From the NCBI GenBank assembly GCA_018334015.1, contig JAGXTI010000025.1, positions 1 to 64,000 on the forward strand: DNA of 64,000 bases, given 5' to 3'. Below are positions 43,234-51,933 of the stretch, one piece after another. Below the pieces are notes generated by a model, which was given only the letters and a program-made list of their open reading frames with translations, was not told the DNA's origin and made no database searches. Position 1 is the stretch's first letter. Each line of letters opens with the position of its first letter. The position numbers and the translations under genes were made by a program. Source of the DNA: Silanimonas sp. (GTDB lineage: Bacteria > Pseudomonadota > Gammaproteobacteria > Xanthomonadales > Xanthomonadaceae).

Positions 43234-45375
43234 TCAGCGCAACGCCGGGAGGCCAGCGGCAGGCGGGGCCAGGCCCTGGAAGCGCTGGATGTAGTCGTCG
43301 GTGAGCACGCGGGTCGCCGCCGCATCACGGACCACCCGCGGCGTGATCAGCAAGAGCACCTCGGAACGCACCTCGTTGCGTGCCTGCTGACCGAACAGGC
43401 CACCGATGATGGGCAGCCGGGACAGCCCCGGCGCGCCCGAACTGGAGCGGCCGTCGGTCTGGCTGATCAGGCCGGCGAGCATCACCGTGTCACCGTCGCG
43501 GACCATGGCCTCGGTCTGCACGGTGCGGGTGCTGATGTTGGGGTTGCCGCCAGCACCCAGCACGTCGGTCGGCGAACTGATCTCCTGCTCGATTTCCAGA
43601 AACACCATGCCGTCGCCGCCAATCCGTGGCCGCACCCGCAGGCTGGTGCCGGTGGTCAGGAACTGCACGTTGCTGATGGTGTTGCCACCCGGCGTCGGCA
43701 GGCCGGTGCCCGGCACGAAACTGGTGCTGGCGACGGCGAGGTTCTGGCCGACATTGAGGGTCGCCTCGGCGTTGTTGCGCACGAACAGCGAGGGCGTGGA
43801 CAGCACCCGCACATCGGTCTGGCTGTCGAGCAGACTGACGATGGCCGCCGAATCGCCGGAGGCGAAGGTGTAGAGCATCGACGCCGGACCGGGTGTGGCG
43901 GCATTGCCGATGGCCTGGCTCAGCTGGCCGGCGACCTGGCCAAGGCTGGCGCGGCCCGGCCGCAGGTTGCGCAGCTCGAAGGGCAGGGCGTTGTCGAAGA
44001 ACCAGTTGACGCCGAAGGCGAGGTTGCCGGAAAGCGTCACCTCGAGGATTTGCGCCTCGATGTGGACCTGCGCCGGCATCACGTCGAGCCGTTCGATGGC
44101 GCGCCGGATCGATTCCCATTGCGCCGGGCTGGCACGCACCATCAGGGCATTGCTCTCCTCGATGGCGCTGATGCCGATGCCCGATTCGCCACCGCCGCCG
44201 GTTCCGGCGACGGGCGCGGGCGCCGCCGGCTCGGGCTGCGAGATGCGCTCCGGGCGGCGAGCGACATCGCCCAGACCGACCGGGCTCAGGCCGGGCGCGA
44301 GGTCGGCACGTCCACCTGCGGCAGGCGCGGCAACCCGGGCATCGAACACCGCGCCGAGCTGGGTGGCGAGGTCGGCGGCGCGCATGTATTTGACCTCGTA
44401 GACGAACAGCCGGGCACCCTCGCCGGCCAGATCGATGCGCTCGATCCATTCGCGGGCGGTGCGCAGGTAGCGCGCCTGCGGGGTGATGACGATGATCGAA
44501 TTGCTGCCCTCGACCGGCAGGAAGCGGAACATGCCCGCCAGCGGCGAGCCGCTCTCCGGCCCGAACACCCGCTCCAGCGCGTCGATCACCGATTCGGCCT
44601 CGCTGCCCTGGATCGGAAAAACGCCGATCGACATGCCGGCCAGCCAGTCGACGTCGAAGATGCGGATCGTGCGCAGGTAGTTCTCCAGCTCGCTGCGGGT
44701 TCCGCCCAGCACGATCAGGTTGCGCGCGGCATCGACCTGGACGATGGCCCCTTCGCGGACGTAGGGCTTGAGCAGTTTCTGCATCTCGATGGCCGAGACG
44801 TACTGCAGGGGCACCGCACGCAGTTCAAAGCCACGGGCCTCGGCCGCTGGCGTGGTGCGCGGCGACAGATGGCCGGCCACCGCCTGGTCGGCCGGCACCA
44901 CCGCGTAACGGCCGTCGGCCCAGATCAAGCGGGCGTTGTTCCAGCCCAGCACCATCTCCAGCAGGGCCAGAGCCTGGGCCGGACCGACCGGACGCGGCGT
45001 GGCCAGCGTCACCGTGCCCTGCACGGTCGGGGCGATCACGTAATTCTGCTGCAACAAGTCGCCAAGGATCGCCTTGACCACCGCATGCAGCGATTCACCC
45101 TCGAAGTTGAAGGTGGCCTCGCCGCCCTGGGGCAGCGGCGGCGGCGGTGCGGCGGCCAGTTCGGTGTCGATGGTGCGGCCGGTGCCTTCCTCGATCCGTG
45201 GTTCGGGTCGGGCGCTGGTGCCCAAGGCCTCGCCCTCGGCGCGGGCCAGCACCGGCTGCGGCGGCGGGGCCGGGTTGCGGGCGATCTCGGGCCGCGGAAG
45301 GCTGGCGCAGCCGGCCAGCGCCGCCACACAGGTGAGGCTGGCGAGCAGGGAACGCGGGGAGAGGGGCATGGTCAT
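43234..45375 (-). CDS. gspD: Type II secretion secretin GspD (XpsD), lipoprotein
   Basis: GspD forms the outer-membrane pore of the type II system. The 713-residue protein has a signal peptide with lipobox LAGC (Cys23), so it is predicted to be a lipoprotein like XpsD. N0-N3 domains run from about 90 to 440 (GTVTLATPRPV, PLQYVSAIEMQKLLKPYV). A Pro/Gly-rich loop lies at about 355-400. The secretin core at about 450-690 carries VHIEAQILEV, VRVLSTPSLFVRNNAEA and VMLAGLISQTDGRSSSGAPGL. It overlaps gspN by four bases. Confidence 0.97.
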   Translation of the reverse strand: MTMPLSPRSLLASLTCVAALAGCASLPRPEIARNPAPPPQPVLARAEGEALGTSARPEPRIEEGTGRTIDTELAAAPPPPLPQGGEATFNFEGESLHAVVKAILGDLLQQNYVIAPTVQGTVTLATPRPVGPAQALALLEMVLGWNNARLIWADGRYAVVPADQAVAGHLSPRTTPAAEARGFELRAVPLQYVSAIEMQKLLKPYVREGAIVQVDAARNLIVLGGTRSELENYLRTIRIFDVDWLAGMSIGVFPIQGSEAESVIDALERVFGPESGSPLAGMFRFLPVEGSNSIIVITPQARYLRTAREWIERIDLAGEGARLFVYEVKYMRAADLATQLGAVFDARVAAPAAGGRADLAPGLSPVGLGDVARRPERISQPEPAAPAPVAGTGGGGESGIGISAIEESNALMVRASPAQWESIRRAIERLDVMPAQVHIEAQILEVTLSGNLAFGVNWFFDNALPFELRNLRPGRASLGQVAGQLSQAIGNAATPGPASMLYTFASGDSAAIVSLLDSQTDVRVLSTPSLFVRNNAEATLNVGQNLAVASTSFVPGTGLPTPGGNTISNVQFLTTGTSLRVRPRIGGDGMVFLEIEQEISSPTDVLGAGGNPNISTRTVQTEAMVRDGDTVMLAGLISQTDGRSSSGAPGLSRLPIIGGLFGQQARNEVRSEVLLLITPRVVRDAAATRVLTDDYIQRFQGLAPPAAGLPALR

Positions 45376-46067
45376 TGCTCGACGGGAACGGCGATGGGGG
45401 GATTGCCCTCGCGCAAACGGGCGCGGTGGGCTTCGATGCGGGCGCGGATGGCTTCGACCTCGGCCTGCTGCTGGGCCGAGCGGCGCACCGCCTCGGCCTC
45501 GACCTCGGGGCTGGCGGGGGACGGTTCGGCGCGGGGGATGGCCGTGGCAAAGCCCACCGCCGTCGGCACAGCACCGCCCTTGCCGTCGAACACCCGCAGT
45601 TCGAGCACACGCTGGCCGCCGGGGCCTTCCAGCACGGCCCGGCGCGGCTCCAAGGCGGCCAGCCGCCAGGCCGTGCCCGGAACACTTTCGCCCAGCCGCA
45701 CACGGCGCGACAGCGCACCGCCCTGCTCGCTGAAAATCGCCATCTGCAGGCCTTCGGTCAACAGCACCGAACTCAACTCGCCCTCGAAGGGCGTTTGGGC
45801 CTGGGCGGCGACGGCCATGACCGGCACCGGCCGGCGGTCGGGATGAAAGAGCGGCCGCTCGCCCACCGCCCGGTAGTCGGTCAGCGGACCCAGCCGCGGC
45901 GATTCGGCCACCGCGAGCGGTTCGGGCAGTGCCGGGGCCAACGCCAGATCGGGCGGGTGCGGCCCGACCCGCCCGCCCAGGCCCAGCAGGGCCAGCAGCA
46001 GCAGGCCCAGGCTCCAGCCGGCCAAGGCGCCGGCGAGCAGGGTGATCGGACGCAGGCCCTCAAGCAC
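45372..46067 (-). CDS. gspN: Type II secretion protein GspC/XpsN
   Basis: The 231-residue inner-membrane protein has one membrane helix at about 8-30 and a periplasmic homology region at about 65-165 (YRAVGERPLFHPDRRPVP, SSVLLTEGLQMAIFSE, RLGESVPGTAWRLAALEP) that resembles GspC and should contact the secretin. Its position between gspM and gspD matches xpsN, which fills the GspC role in xanthomonads. A charged Glu/Arg-rich coiled stretch ends the protein where other GspC proteins carry a PDZ domain. Confidence 0.85.
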   Translation of the reverse strand: MLEGLRPITLLAGALAGWSLGLLLLALLGLGGRVGPHPPDLALAPALPEPLAVAESPRLGPLTDYRAVGERPLFHPDRRPVPVMAVAAQAQTPFEGELSSVLLTEGLQMAIFSEQGGALSRRVRLGESVPGTAWRLAALEPRRAVLEGPGGQRVLELRVFDGKGGAVPTAVGFATAIPRAEPSPASPEVEAEAVRRSAQQQAEVEAIRARIEAHRARLREGNPPIAVPVEQ

Positions 46068-46680
46068 CGGGCACCCCGCGCGCGCTGGCCGGCGTGGTCG
46101 GTCGCAGGTAGCCGTGGAGGTCGAAGGTCACGTCGATGCGGCCCTCGGCCATGCCCTGCCCGGCGGTGAAAAAAGCCACCAGGCTGCCCAGCGCCAGATT
46201 GTCGATGAACAAGGCCGGCCGGCCGGCCTCCAAGGCATGCAGCACCTGGGCCAAGGCAACGCCATCGCAGCGCAGCCGGACCTGCACGGTGACGCGGGTG
46301 AAAGGCGGGGTGCCGGGCACCGCCATCGGTGTGCGCGAGAGGATCTCGCAGGCCAGCGGGTTGGGCGCGGCGCGGCGGACTTCCGCTTCCAGCCGGTTGA
46401 CCAGGCCAGCGGTGGCGAGGTCGGCGTCGGGCTCGGGCAGGAAGCCCGGATCGGCGGCCTCGGCAGCGCGCAATTCGGCCAAACGGGCCTCGATCGCCGG
46501 CCGCTGCGCGGCCTCCATGCGCAGGGCCAGCTCCTCATCGCGGACGGCGGCGATGCGATCGCCCAGAGCCAACATCGGCGCGGTCCACCACCAGTGCACC
46601 AGCAGGCCGTAGACCGCCAGCCCAGCGGCCAACAGAAGTGCCAGCGGCCGCCAGCGGGCGAGGCGTTCAGCGCGGCTCAT
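46060..46680 (-). CDS. gspM: Type II secretion protein GspM
   Basis: A bitopic inner-membrane assembly protein that pairs with GspL. The 206-residue product, starting MSRAERLARWRPL, has a short cytoplasmic tail, a membrane helix at about 14-32, a coiled region to about 90 and a ferredoxin-like periplasmic domain (FTRVTVQVRLRCDGVALAQVLHALE). It overlaps gspL by 14 nt and gspN by 8 nt. Sequence conservation in this family is low, so position carries much of the call. Confidence 0.85.
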   Translation of the reverse strand: MSRAERLARWRPLALLLAAGLAVYGLLVHWWWTAPMLALGDRIAAVRDEELALRMEAAQRPAIEARLAELRAAEAADPGFLPEPDADLATAGLVNRLEAEVRRAAPNPLACEILSRTPMAVPGTPPFTRVTVQVRLRCDGVALAQVLHALEAGRPALFIDNLALGSLVAFFTAGQGMAEGRIDVTFDLHGYLRPTTPASARGVPGA

Positions 46681-47800
46681 CGGCCACTCCGGGAGCGAGC
46701 TGGGCCACCACGGTGAAGCTGTCGCGGCCACTGGTGGGGTCTTTCTGCACCATGCCGGCCAGCGCCGGTGCGCGCAGCAGCGGCGAGGCCTGCAGCAGCG
46801 GAATCACCTCGCCGGAGGCACGCGCCAGCCCGGAGAGGGTGACCCGGTCGCGCTCGATGCTGAGCCGGGTTAGGAACACATCGTCGGGCAAGCGCCGGCT
46901 CAGGTCCTCGAGCACCGTGAGCGTGGCCGGACGCTGCTGGCGCTGCGCCTCGAGGAAGCGCGAGGCCGCGGTGCTGGCGTCGAGCTCCGCACGCAGGGCG
47001 CGGGCGGCGCGAGCCTGCTCGAAGGCGGCATCGCGCTGGGCCTCCAGCGCGGCCAGCGCCTGCTCACGGTTGTTCAGGCTGAGCAGGCCGGTGGCCAGCA
47101 AGGCGCAGGCCGTGACCACGAGCACCACCGTCCGCACGCGGGCATCGTGCTGGCTGCGGGCACGCCGCAGGTGCAACGGCAGCAGGTTGCGGCGGCGGCC
47201 GGCGCGGTGGGCGGCATCGTCGATGTCGAGGCCGGAGAGCTGCCCGGCCAAGGGCCCGAGCACCGCCAGCGCGGCCTCCAGCCGGGCCCGCGGCAGCACG
47301 GCCAGTTCCACCTCGATCTGCCCGGCGGACGGATCGCGGCGCAGCACCTGGCCGGCCATCACCACCTGCTCGGCGTTGAACGGGGTCTGCCGCTCGATCT
47401 CGTGCTGCAGCACGGCCTCCAACCGTGCCTCGGCGGCCAGCGGCAGCACCAGATTGCGGCACAGGGCACTGCGGGCCGGCAGGCTGAGCCAGAGTTCGCC
47501 ATCGACCTCGCCACCACGACGGCGCAGGCTGGCCAGCAACTCGGCGCTGGTCGCATCATCGAGCGGCAGGGTGCCGAGCGTTTGGCGCTGGGCACCGGCC
47601 TCCTCCTCGAGCCTCAGCCCGGTGTCCGAAACGCCCAGCCAAAGCCGGCGGACCGGCGGGAAACAGCGCTGTTGCCAGGCCGGCGGGAGCAGGGCGAGCA
47701 GGCCCTCGCCCCACTGCCGCAGGGCCCGCGGCAGTGGGCTGGCGGCCCAACGCAGGCGCAGGTTCGACAACGGCGAGGGGTCGAGCGGAACGGTGGCCAT
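46667..47800 (-). CDS. gspL: Type II secretion protein GspL
   Basis: GspL recruits the GspE ATPase to the membrane. The 377-residue protein has an actin-like cytoplasmic half (GVSDTGLRLEEEAG, LWLSLPARSALCRNLVLPLAAE, EIERQTPFNAEQV), one membrane helix at about 222-241, a coiled coil and a PilN-like periplasmic ferredoxin domain (LEDLSRRLPDDVFLTRLSI). The ATG overlaps the gspK stop by one base (TGATG). Confidence 0.9.
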   Translation of the reverse strand: MATVPLDPSPLSNLRLRWAASPLPRALRQWGEGLLALLPPAWQQRCFPPVRRLWLGVSDTGLRLEEEAGAQRQTLGTLPLDDATSAELLASLRRRGGEVDGELWLSLPARSALCRNLVLPLAAEARLEAVLQHEIERQTPFNAEQVVMAGQVLRRDPSAGQIEVELAVLPRARLEAALAVLGPLAGQLSGLDIDDAAHRAGRRRNLLPLHLRRARSQHDARVRTVVLVVTACALLATGLLSLNNREQALAALEAQRDAAFEQARAARALRAELDASTAASRFLEAQRQQRPATLTVLEDLSRRLPDDVFLTRLSIERDRVTLSGLARASGEVIPLLQASPLLRAPALAGMVQKDPTSGRDSFTVVAQLAPGVADEPR

Positions 47801-48681
47801 CAATCCTGGTGTCCGTGGCGCCACGACAGCGGTGTGTAGACCTGGCCGAGAAAGCCCCCGGCGCCAACCCGGACGGTGGCGTGGATCTCGGCGCCCGGCC
47901 CGTCGGCGCGGGTGGCGCGGCTGGAAATACTATACGTGCCGGTCCCGACGGTCGCGAGAACGAAACCGCCGGCCAGCACCGGCGGCGGCAGTCCCGGCTG
48001 CAAGGCCGAGCGCGCCGCCAGCAGCTCATCGGCGAAGGCCGGCGGCAGACCGAGGGCAAGCAGCAGGGGGCGTTCGGCGAAGGCCGGGTTGGGCTGCGGC
48101 AAGCCGGTGTGGACGGTGAGGTAGGGCCGCAGCGAACGGAACAGCACGGGATGCATGCCGAGCACCCGCTGCAATTCGGCGACCGTGCCGAAAGGCCGGT
48201 TGGCCGGCCCCCAAGGCAGTCCGGCCGCCCGGTATTCGCGGGCCTCGGCGCCACCGGCCAGGCCGATCAGGTCGTCCGGGTCGCGCCAATCGACGATCGC
48301 CGCTGCCAGCGCCGCGGCTTCCTCGGCTTCCGGCACGAACTCCTGCAAAAAACGGGCGATCAGCGTGAATTCGGCGATGTTGAGGTCGAGCTTGCCGCTT
48401 TCGTCGATGATCCGGACCTCGATGCGGATGCCCTCACCGCCGTCGAGCACCTGCACCCGGCCGTCCGGCACGGGGCGACGCCGCGGATCGGCCGCCAGCA
48501 GGCGGGCGGCGGCGGCCTCGATGCCGCCCTCGGCGGCCTGCTCCAGTTGCAGCCGCTGCTGCTGCGCGCTGGCCTGCAGGGCGGTGACATGGGCATCGAG
48601 GGCGAACCCGCCGACCACCCCGGCCAGTACCACCAGCAGGGCCATCACCACCAGCAGGGCAACACCGCGCTGGCGCCTCAT
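47800..48681 (-). CDS. gspK: Type II secretion minor pseudopilin GspK
   Basis: GspK caps the pseudopilus tip with GspI and GspJ. The 293-residue protein has a prepilin leader MRRQRG followed by VALLVVMALLVVLAG; residue +5 is not Glu, which is characteristic of GspK. The large body contains LDLNIAEF, IVDWRDPDDL and LRPYLTVHTG, typical of the family's alpha-helical domain. It overlaps gspJ by four bases. Confidence 0.93.
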   Translation of the reverse strand: MRRQRGVALLVVMALLVVLAGVVGGFALDAHVTALQASAQQQRLQLEQAAEGGIEAAAARLLAADPRRRPVPDGRVQVLDGGEGIRIEVRIIDESGKLDLNIAEFTLIARFLQEFVPEAEEAAALAAAIVDWRDPDDLIGLAGGAEAREYRAAGLPWGPANRPFGTVAELQRVLGMHPVLFRSLRPYLTVHTGLPQPNPAFAERPLLLALGLPPAFADELLAARSALQPGLPPPVLAGGFVLATVGTGTYSISSRATRADGPGAEIHATVRVGAGGFLGQVYTPLSWRHGHQD

Positions 48682-49346
48682 GTTTCGTCCTCGCCGCGCG
48701 GGTCGCGCCGCATCGCCTCGGGCAGCAGGCCGACCAAGCCCGAAAGGCTGTGCCGCAAGGGCACCACCACGGTCGGGAATCGCCAGCGCGGCTCGGCGAA
48801 ACCCGCCTCCAACCGGACCTGCAGGGGCAGTTCGCCCAGCCGCTCCCAGCGATCCCGCCAAGGCCCCGGCCGGCCGTCGGGATCGAAGCCACGGGCGCTG
48901 AAGCGCGCCTCGGCCAGACCCTCCAGCAGCAGTTCGGGCGGACGCATGGCGGGCAGCACGCCCTCGGGTGTGAGCATGCGGTACTCGAACAGCAGGGCCA
49001 GACCGTTGCTGCGGCGCTCCAGCCGGAACACCTGCACGTAGACCCCACCGCGGGCCAGGGTGCCCGGCATCAGGCCGACGAATTCGACGCGCTCCGGATC
49101 GAGCCGGAGCAGGCGGAGTTCATCGATGCCGGCGGCCGGGTCGATGGCCTGCGGCAGGGCATCGGCCAGATGGCGACGCAGCAGGCCCTGCACGCTGCGC
49201 AGTTGGTCGGTGTGGGAGGCCAGCCGTTCGGCCGAGGCGGTCGCGCGCATCGCCCCCTGCAGGATGCCGAAAGCCAGAGCCAGACCGGCCGCCATCAGCG
49301 CGCTGGCCAGCAGCAGCTCGACCAGACTGAAGCCGCGCGCGTTCAT
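48678..49346 (-). CDS. gspJ: Type II secretion minor pseudopilin GspJ
   Basis: The 222-residue product starts MNARG with the prepilin motif G|FSLVE, keeping Gly -1 and Glu +5, then a hydrophobic helix LLLASALMAAGLALAFGIL. The body has ERLASHTDQLRSVQGLLRRHLADAL and VEFVGLMPGTLARGGVYVQVFRLE. The gene overlaps gspI by four bases; the order H-I-J-K supports the call. Confidence 0.9.
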   Translation of the reverse strand: MNARGFSLVELLLASALMAAGLALAFGILQGAMRATASAERLASHTDQLRSVQGLLRRHLADALPQAIDPAAGIDELRLLRLDPERVEFVGLMPGTLARGGVYVQVFRLERRSNGLALLFEYRMLTPEGVLPAMRPPELLLEGLAEARFSARGFDPDGRPGPWRDRWERLGELPLQVRLEAGFAEPRWRFPTVVVPLRHSLSGLVGLLPEAMRRDPRGEDET

Positions 49347-49783
49347 CCGGCCTCCGGCAAGGGGAAAGCGGCGCGCAGGGTGCGGGCCTGCAGGCGTTCG
49401 TCGGCCGCCCCACGGCCCCATTCGATGCGCAGCTCCAGGGCATGGACGACCGGCTCGACGATGCCGGTGAGGTCCGGGCCTTCGTCCCGAGCCGCCGGCG
49501 TGCCGAGCTCCGGCCAGGGCTCGGCCAGCGGCCGCACCTGCAGGGTCCAGCGGAACCGACCGCCGTCCAGTTCACCGCTTTGCACGCCCGGCCGCAGCCG
49601 CTCGATGCGACCGGCGTTGTCGAGCAGGTTGCGGGCGTGGGCGGTGGCCTCGTTGACCCGCTCGGCCCGGGCGGTGGCGCGCAGGCCGTTGGCGATCAAG
49701 CCGAGCAGCAAAACGGCGGCACCGGCCAGCAGGGCGAAGGCCACCAGCACTTCGAGCAGGGTGAAGCCGCGGGCCTGCCTCAT
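49343..49783 (-). CDS. gspI: Type II secretion minor pseudopilin GspI
   Basis: The 146-residue protein has leader MRQARG and cleavage motif G|FTLLE followed by VLVAFALLAGAAVLLLGL. ATAHARNLLDNAG and a beta-rich C-terminal domain follow. GspI starts assembly of the tip complex with J and K. It overlaps gspH and gspJ by four bases each. Confidence 0.9.
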   Translation of the reverse strand: MRQARGFTLLEVLVAFALLAGAAVLLLGLIANGLRATARAERVNEATAHARNLLDNAGRIERLRPGVQSGELDGGRFRWTLQVRPLAEPWPELGTPAARDEGPDLTGIVEPVVHALELRIEWGRGAADERLQARTLRAAFPLPEAG

Positions 49784-50265
49784 GGCGCACCGGCCCCACG
49801 CTCGACGCGCACGGCACCGGTCAGCCAGGCCACGTCGATACGCCAGGCCGCCGCCTCGCGGCGCAGCACGATACGACCGCCGGTGCTGCTGCCGTCGGCG
49901 AAGAACAGGATCGCCGCCACCTCCGGCCCCGGCTGCGCCTCGCGGGCGACCGTGGCGGCCAGCGTGAGGCTCGAAGGCAATTCCCCGCGCCGGTGGGCTT
50001 CGCCCTCGATCGGGCCGCTGCGCCACTGCCGCGTCGCCGGATCGAGCGCAAAAGCCTGATGCTCGCCGGTGGCCAGGGCGCGGGCGCGGGTGGCCCGCAA
50101 CTCGGCCGCCAGGCGTGCACTGGCCTCGCGCAGCTGCTGGCCCGGCAAGGCCGAGGCCACGGCCCCGCCGAGCAGGGCGAGAGCGGTCGCCATCAACGCG
50201 GCCACCAGCAGCAGCTCCAGCAGGCTGAAGCCGGCCGCTGGACGGGCGGGGAACGGGCGACGCAC
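49780..50265 (-). CDS. gspH: Type II secretion minor pseudopilin GspH
   Basis: The 161-residue protein starts at a GTG and has leader RRPFPARPAAG with cleavage motif G|FSLLE and the helix LLLVAALMATALALLGGAV. ASARLAAELRATRARALATGEHQAF matches the GspH/FimT pattern. It lies 24 bp after gspG. Confidence 0.9.
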   Translation of the reverse strand: MRRPFPARPAAGFSLLELLLVAALMATALALLGGAVASALPGQQLREASARLAAELRATRARALATGEHQAFALDPATRQWRSGPIEGEAHRRGELPSSLTLAATVAREAQPGPEVAAILFFADGSSTGGRIVLRREAAAWRIDVAWLTGAVRVERGAGAP

Positions 50266-50289
50266 GACGGGCCTCGGCCTGCGGTGGTG

Positions 50290-50706
50290 TCAGGGCCGCA
50301 GGATGTCGGCGTCCACGCCCTCACCCCCCGGCCGGCCGTCGGCGCCGGTGCTCAGCAGCTCGAACTCGCCGTTGGCACCGGGCACGCGGAACTGCACCGG
50401 GCGTCCCCAGGGGTCGCGCAGGTCCTCGACCCGGCGCACGTAGGGGCCGAGCCAGCCGGGCGTGCCGGGGTTCTGCACCAGGTGCTCGAGCGTGGCCGGC
50501 CACTGCCCGGTGTCCATGCGGAACTGCTCGACCTTGGCGGCCAGCGATTCGAGCTGGGTGCCAGCAAGGCGGGCATTGGCGCGGTCGGCACCGCCGAAGA
50601 TCTGGGTGGCGGCAAAGGTCATGATCGCGGCGATCAGGGCGACCACGATCAGGATCTCCATCAGGGTGAAACCGGCCTGGACGGCGCGGTCGGGGGCACG
50701 GGGCAT
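50290..50706 (-). CDS. gspG: Type II secretion major pseudopilin GspG
   Basis: GspG builds the pseudopilus shaft. The 138-residue protein has leader MPRAPDRAVQAG with cleavage motif G|FTLMEILIVVALIA, then LESLAAKVEQFRMDTGQWPATLEHLV and the calcium-site loop region DPWGRPVQFRVPG and LLSTGADGRPGGEG. The ATG overlaps the gspF stop by one base. Confidence 0.96.
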   Translation of the reverse strand: MPRAPDRAVQAGFTLMEILIVVALIAAIMTFAATQIFGGADRANARLAGTQLESLAAKVEQFRMDTGQWPATLEHLVQNPGTPGWLGPYVRRVEDLRDPWGRPVQFRVPGANGEFELLSTGADGRPGGEGVDADILRP

Positions 50707-51929
50707 CAGAGGACTCCTGCGGAACTGGTGAGCTGGTAGATCGGGACGAGCACGGCCAGGATGACGATGCCGACCAGCCCCGCCATCAGCAAGGTGACCA
50801 GCGGCACCAGGGCCGCCAGCGCACGCTCCAGGGCGCGCCGGGTTTCGGCGTCGAAGGTATCGGCCACCTTCAGCAGCATGCCGCCGAGTTCGCCGCTTTC
50901 CTCGCCGACCTGCACCATCTGCACGGCCAGCCGGGGAAAACGCTTGCTGCGGGCCAGCGCCGCGCCCAGACCCTGGCCGGCCTTGACCGCCTCGGTGGCG
51001 GATTCGACGGCGAGGCCCAGAACGCGGTTGCCGATCGACTGCCGGGCAATGCCCAGGGCGACGAGCAGGGGCACGCCGTTGCCCAGCAGGGTGCCGAGCG
51101 TGCGGGCCAGCCGGGCCGTCTCGAAACGCGCCATGAAATCGCCGAACCGCGGCCGGTCGAGCAGCCAGGCATCGAAGGCGGCACGCGGCTCCGGCTGCCG
51201 GAGGTGGCGCAGCAGCAACAGCAACAAAAACGTCCCCGCCACGAACAGGGGCAGGCCCCAGGCGCGCAGCAGGCGGCCAACGGCGAGCACGATCTCGGTG
51301 TACCAGGGCAACGCGACCTCGGCGCTGCGCAGCAGGTCGTCGAACTGCGGCACCACGAAGGCCAGCAACAGCACGCAGACCGCCGCCACCATCGCCAGCA
51401 GCAGCAGCGGGTAGACCAGCGCCGAGATCACCTGCGCCCGCAGCGCGGCCGAGCGTTCGAGGTGGTCGGCCAGCCGCGCCAGCGCCGGCTGCAGGCCGCC
51501 ACCGGCCTCGCCGGCGCGCACCAGGCTCACGTACAGGCGCGGGAACAGGCCGTGCTGCTGCTCCAGCGCCGCCGACAGCGGCAGGCCGCCGCGCACCGTG
51601 TCGCGGATACGCTCGATGACCCGCCGGCCCTCGGCCCGCTCCGGCAGTTCGACCAGATGGCCGAGCGCGCGGTCGAGCGGCTGGCCGGCGCCGAGCAACG
51701 TGGCCAGCTGCTGGGTGAACTGCAGCACCGCCGCCTCGTCCAGGGGCTTGGCCCGGAACAGCGCGGCAAGGCCCGATTCCGCGCCACCGCCGGTGCCGTC
51801 GACCACCTCCACCGGCAGGTGGCCCTGCTCCTGCAGGCGCGCCACCACGTCCTCGGCGCGGGCGGCCTCCATGCTGCCGGCGAGGGTTTCGCCGGCGGCA
51901 CTCAGGGCCTTGTAGCGGAACAGCGCCAC
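50706..51929 (-). CDS. gspF: Type II secretion inner-membrane platform protein GspF
   Basis: GspF is the polytopic platform that couples GspE to pseudopilus assembly. The 407-residue protein starts at a GTG (ALFRYKALSAAGETLAGSME) and has two repeated GspF domains at about 65-190 and 270-395, with GLPLSAALEQQHGLFPRLYVSLVRAGEAGGGL and GLGAALARSKRFPRLAVQMVQVGEESGELG, and three membrane helices. It lies 4 bp after gspE. Confidence 0.97.
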   Translation of the reverse strand: MALFRYKALSAAGETLAGSMEAARAEDVVARLQEQGHLPVEVVDGTGGGAESGLAALFRAKPLDEAAVLQFTQQLATLLGAGQPLDRALGHLVELPERAEGRRVIERIRDTVRGGLPLSAALEQQHGLFPRLYVSLVRAGEAGGGLQPALARLADHLERSAALRAQVISALVYPLLLLAMVAAVCVLLLAFVVPQFDDLLRSAEVALPWYTEIVLAVGRLLRAWGLPLFVAGTFLLLLLLRHLRQPEPRAAFDAWLLDRPRFGDFMARFETARLARTLGTLLGNGVPLLVALGIARQSIGNRVLGLAVESATEAVKAGQGLGAALARSKRFPRLAVQMVQVGEESGELGGMLLKVADTFDAETRRALERALAALVPLVTLLMAGLVGIVILAVLVPIYQLTSSAGVL

Positions 51930-51933
51930 GCGA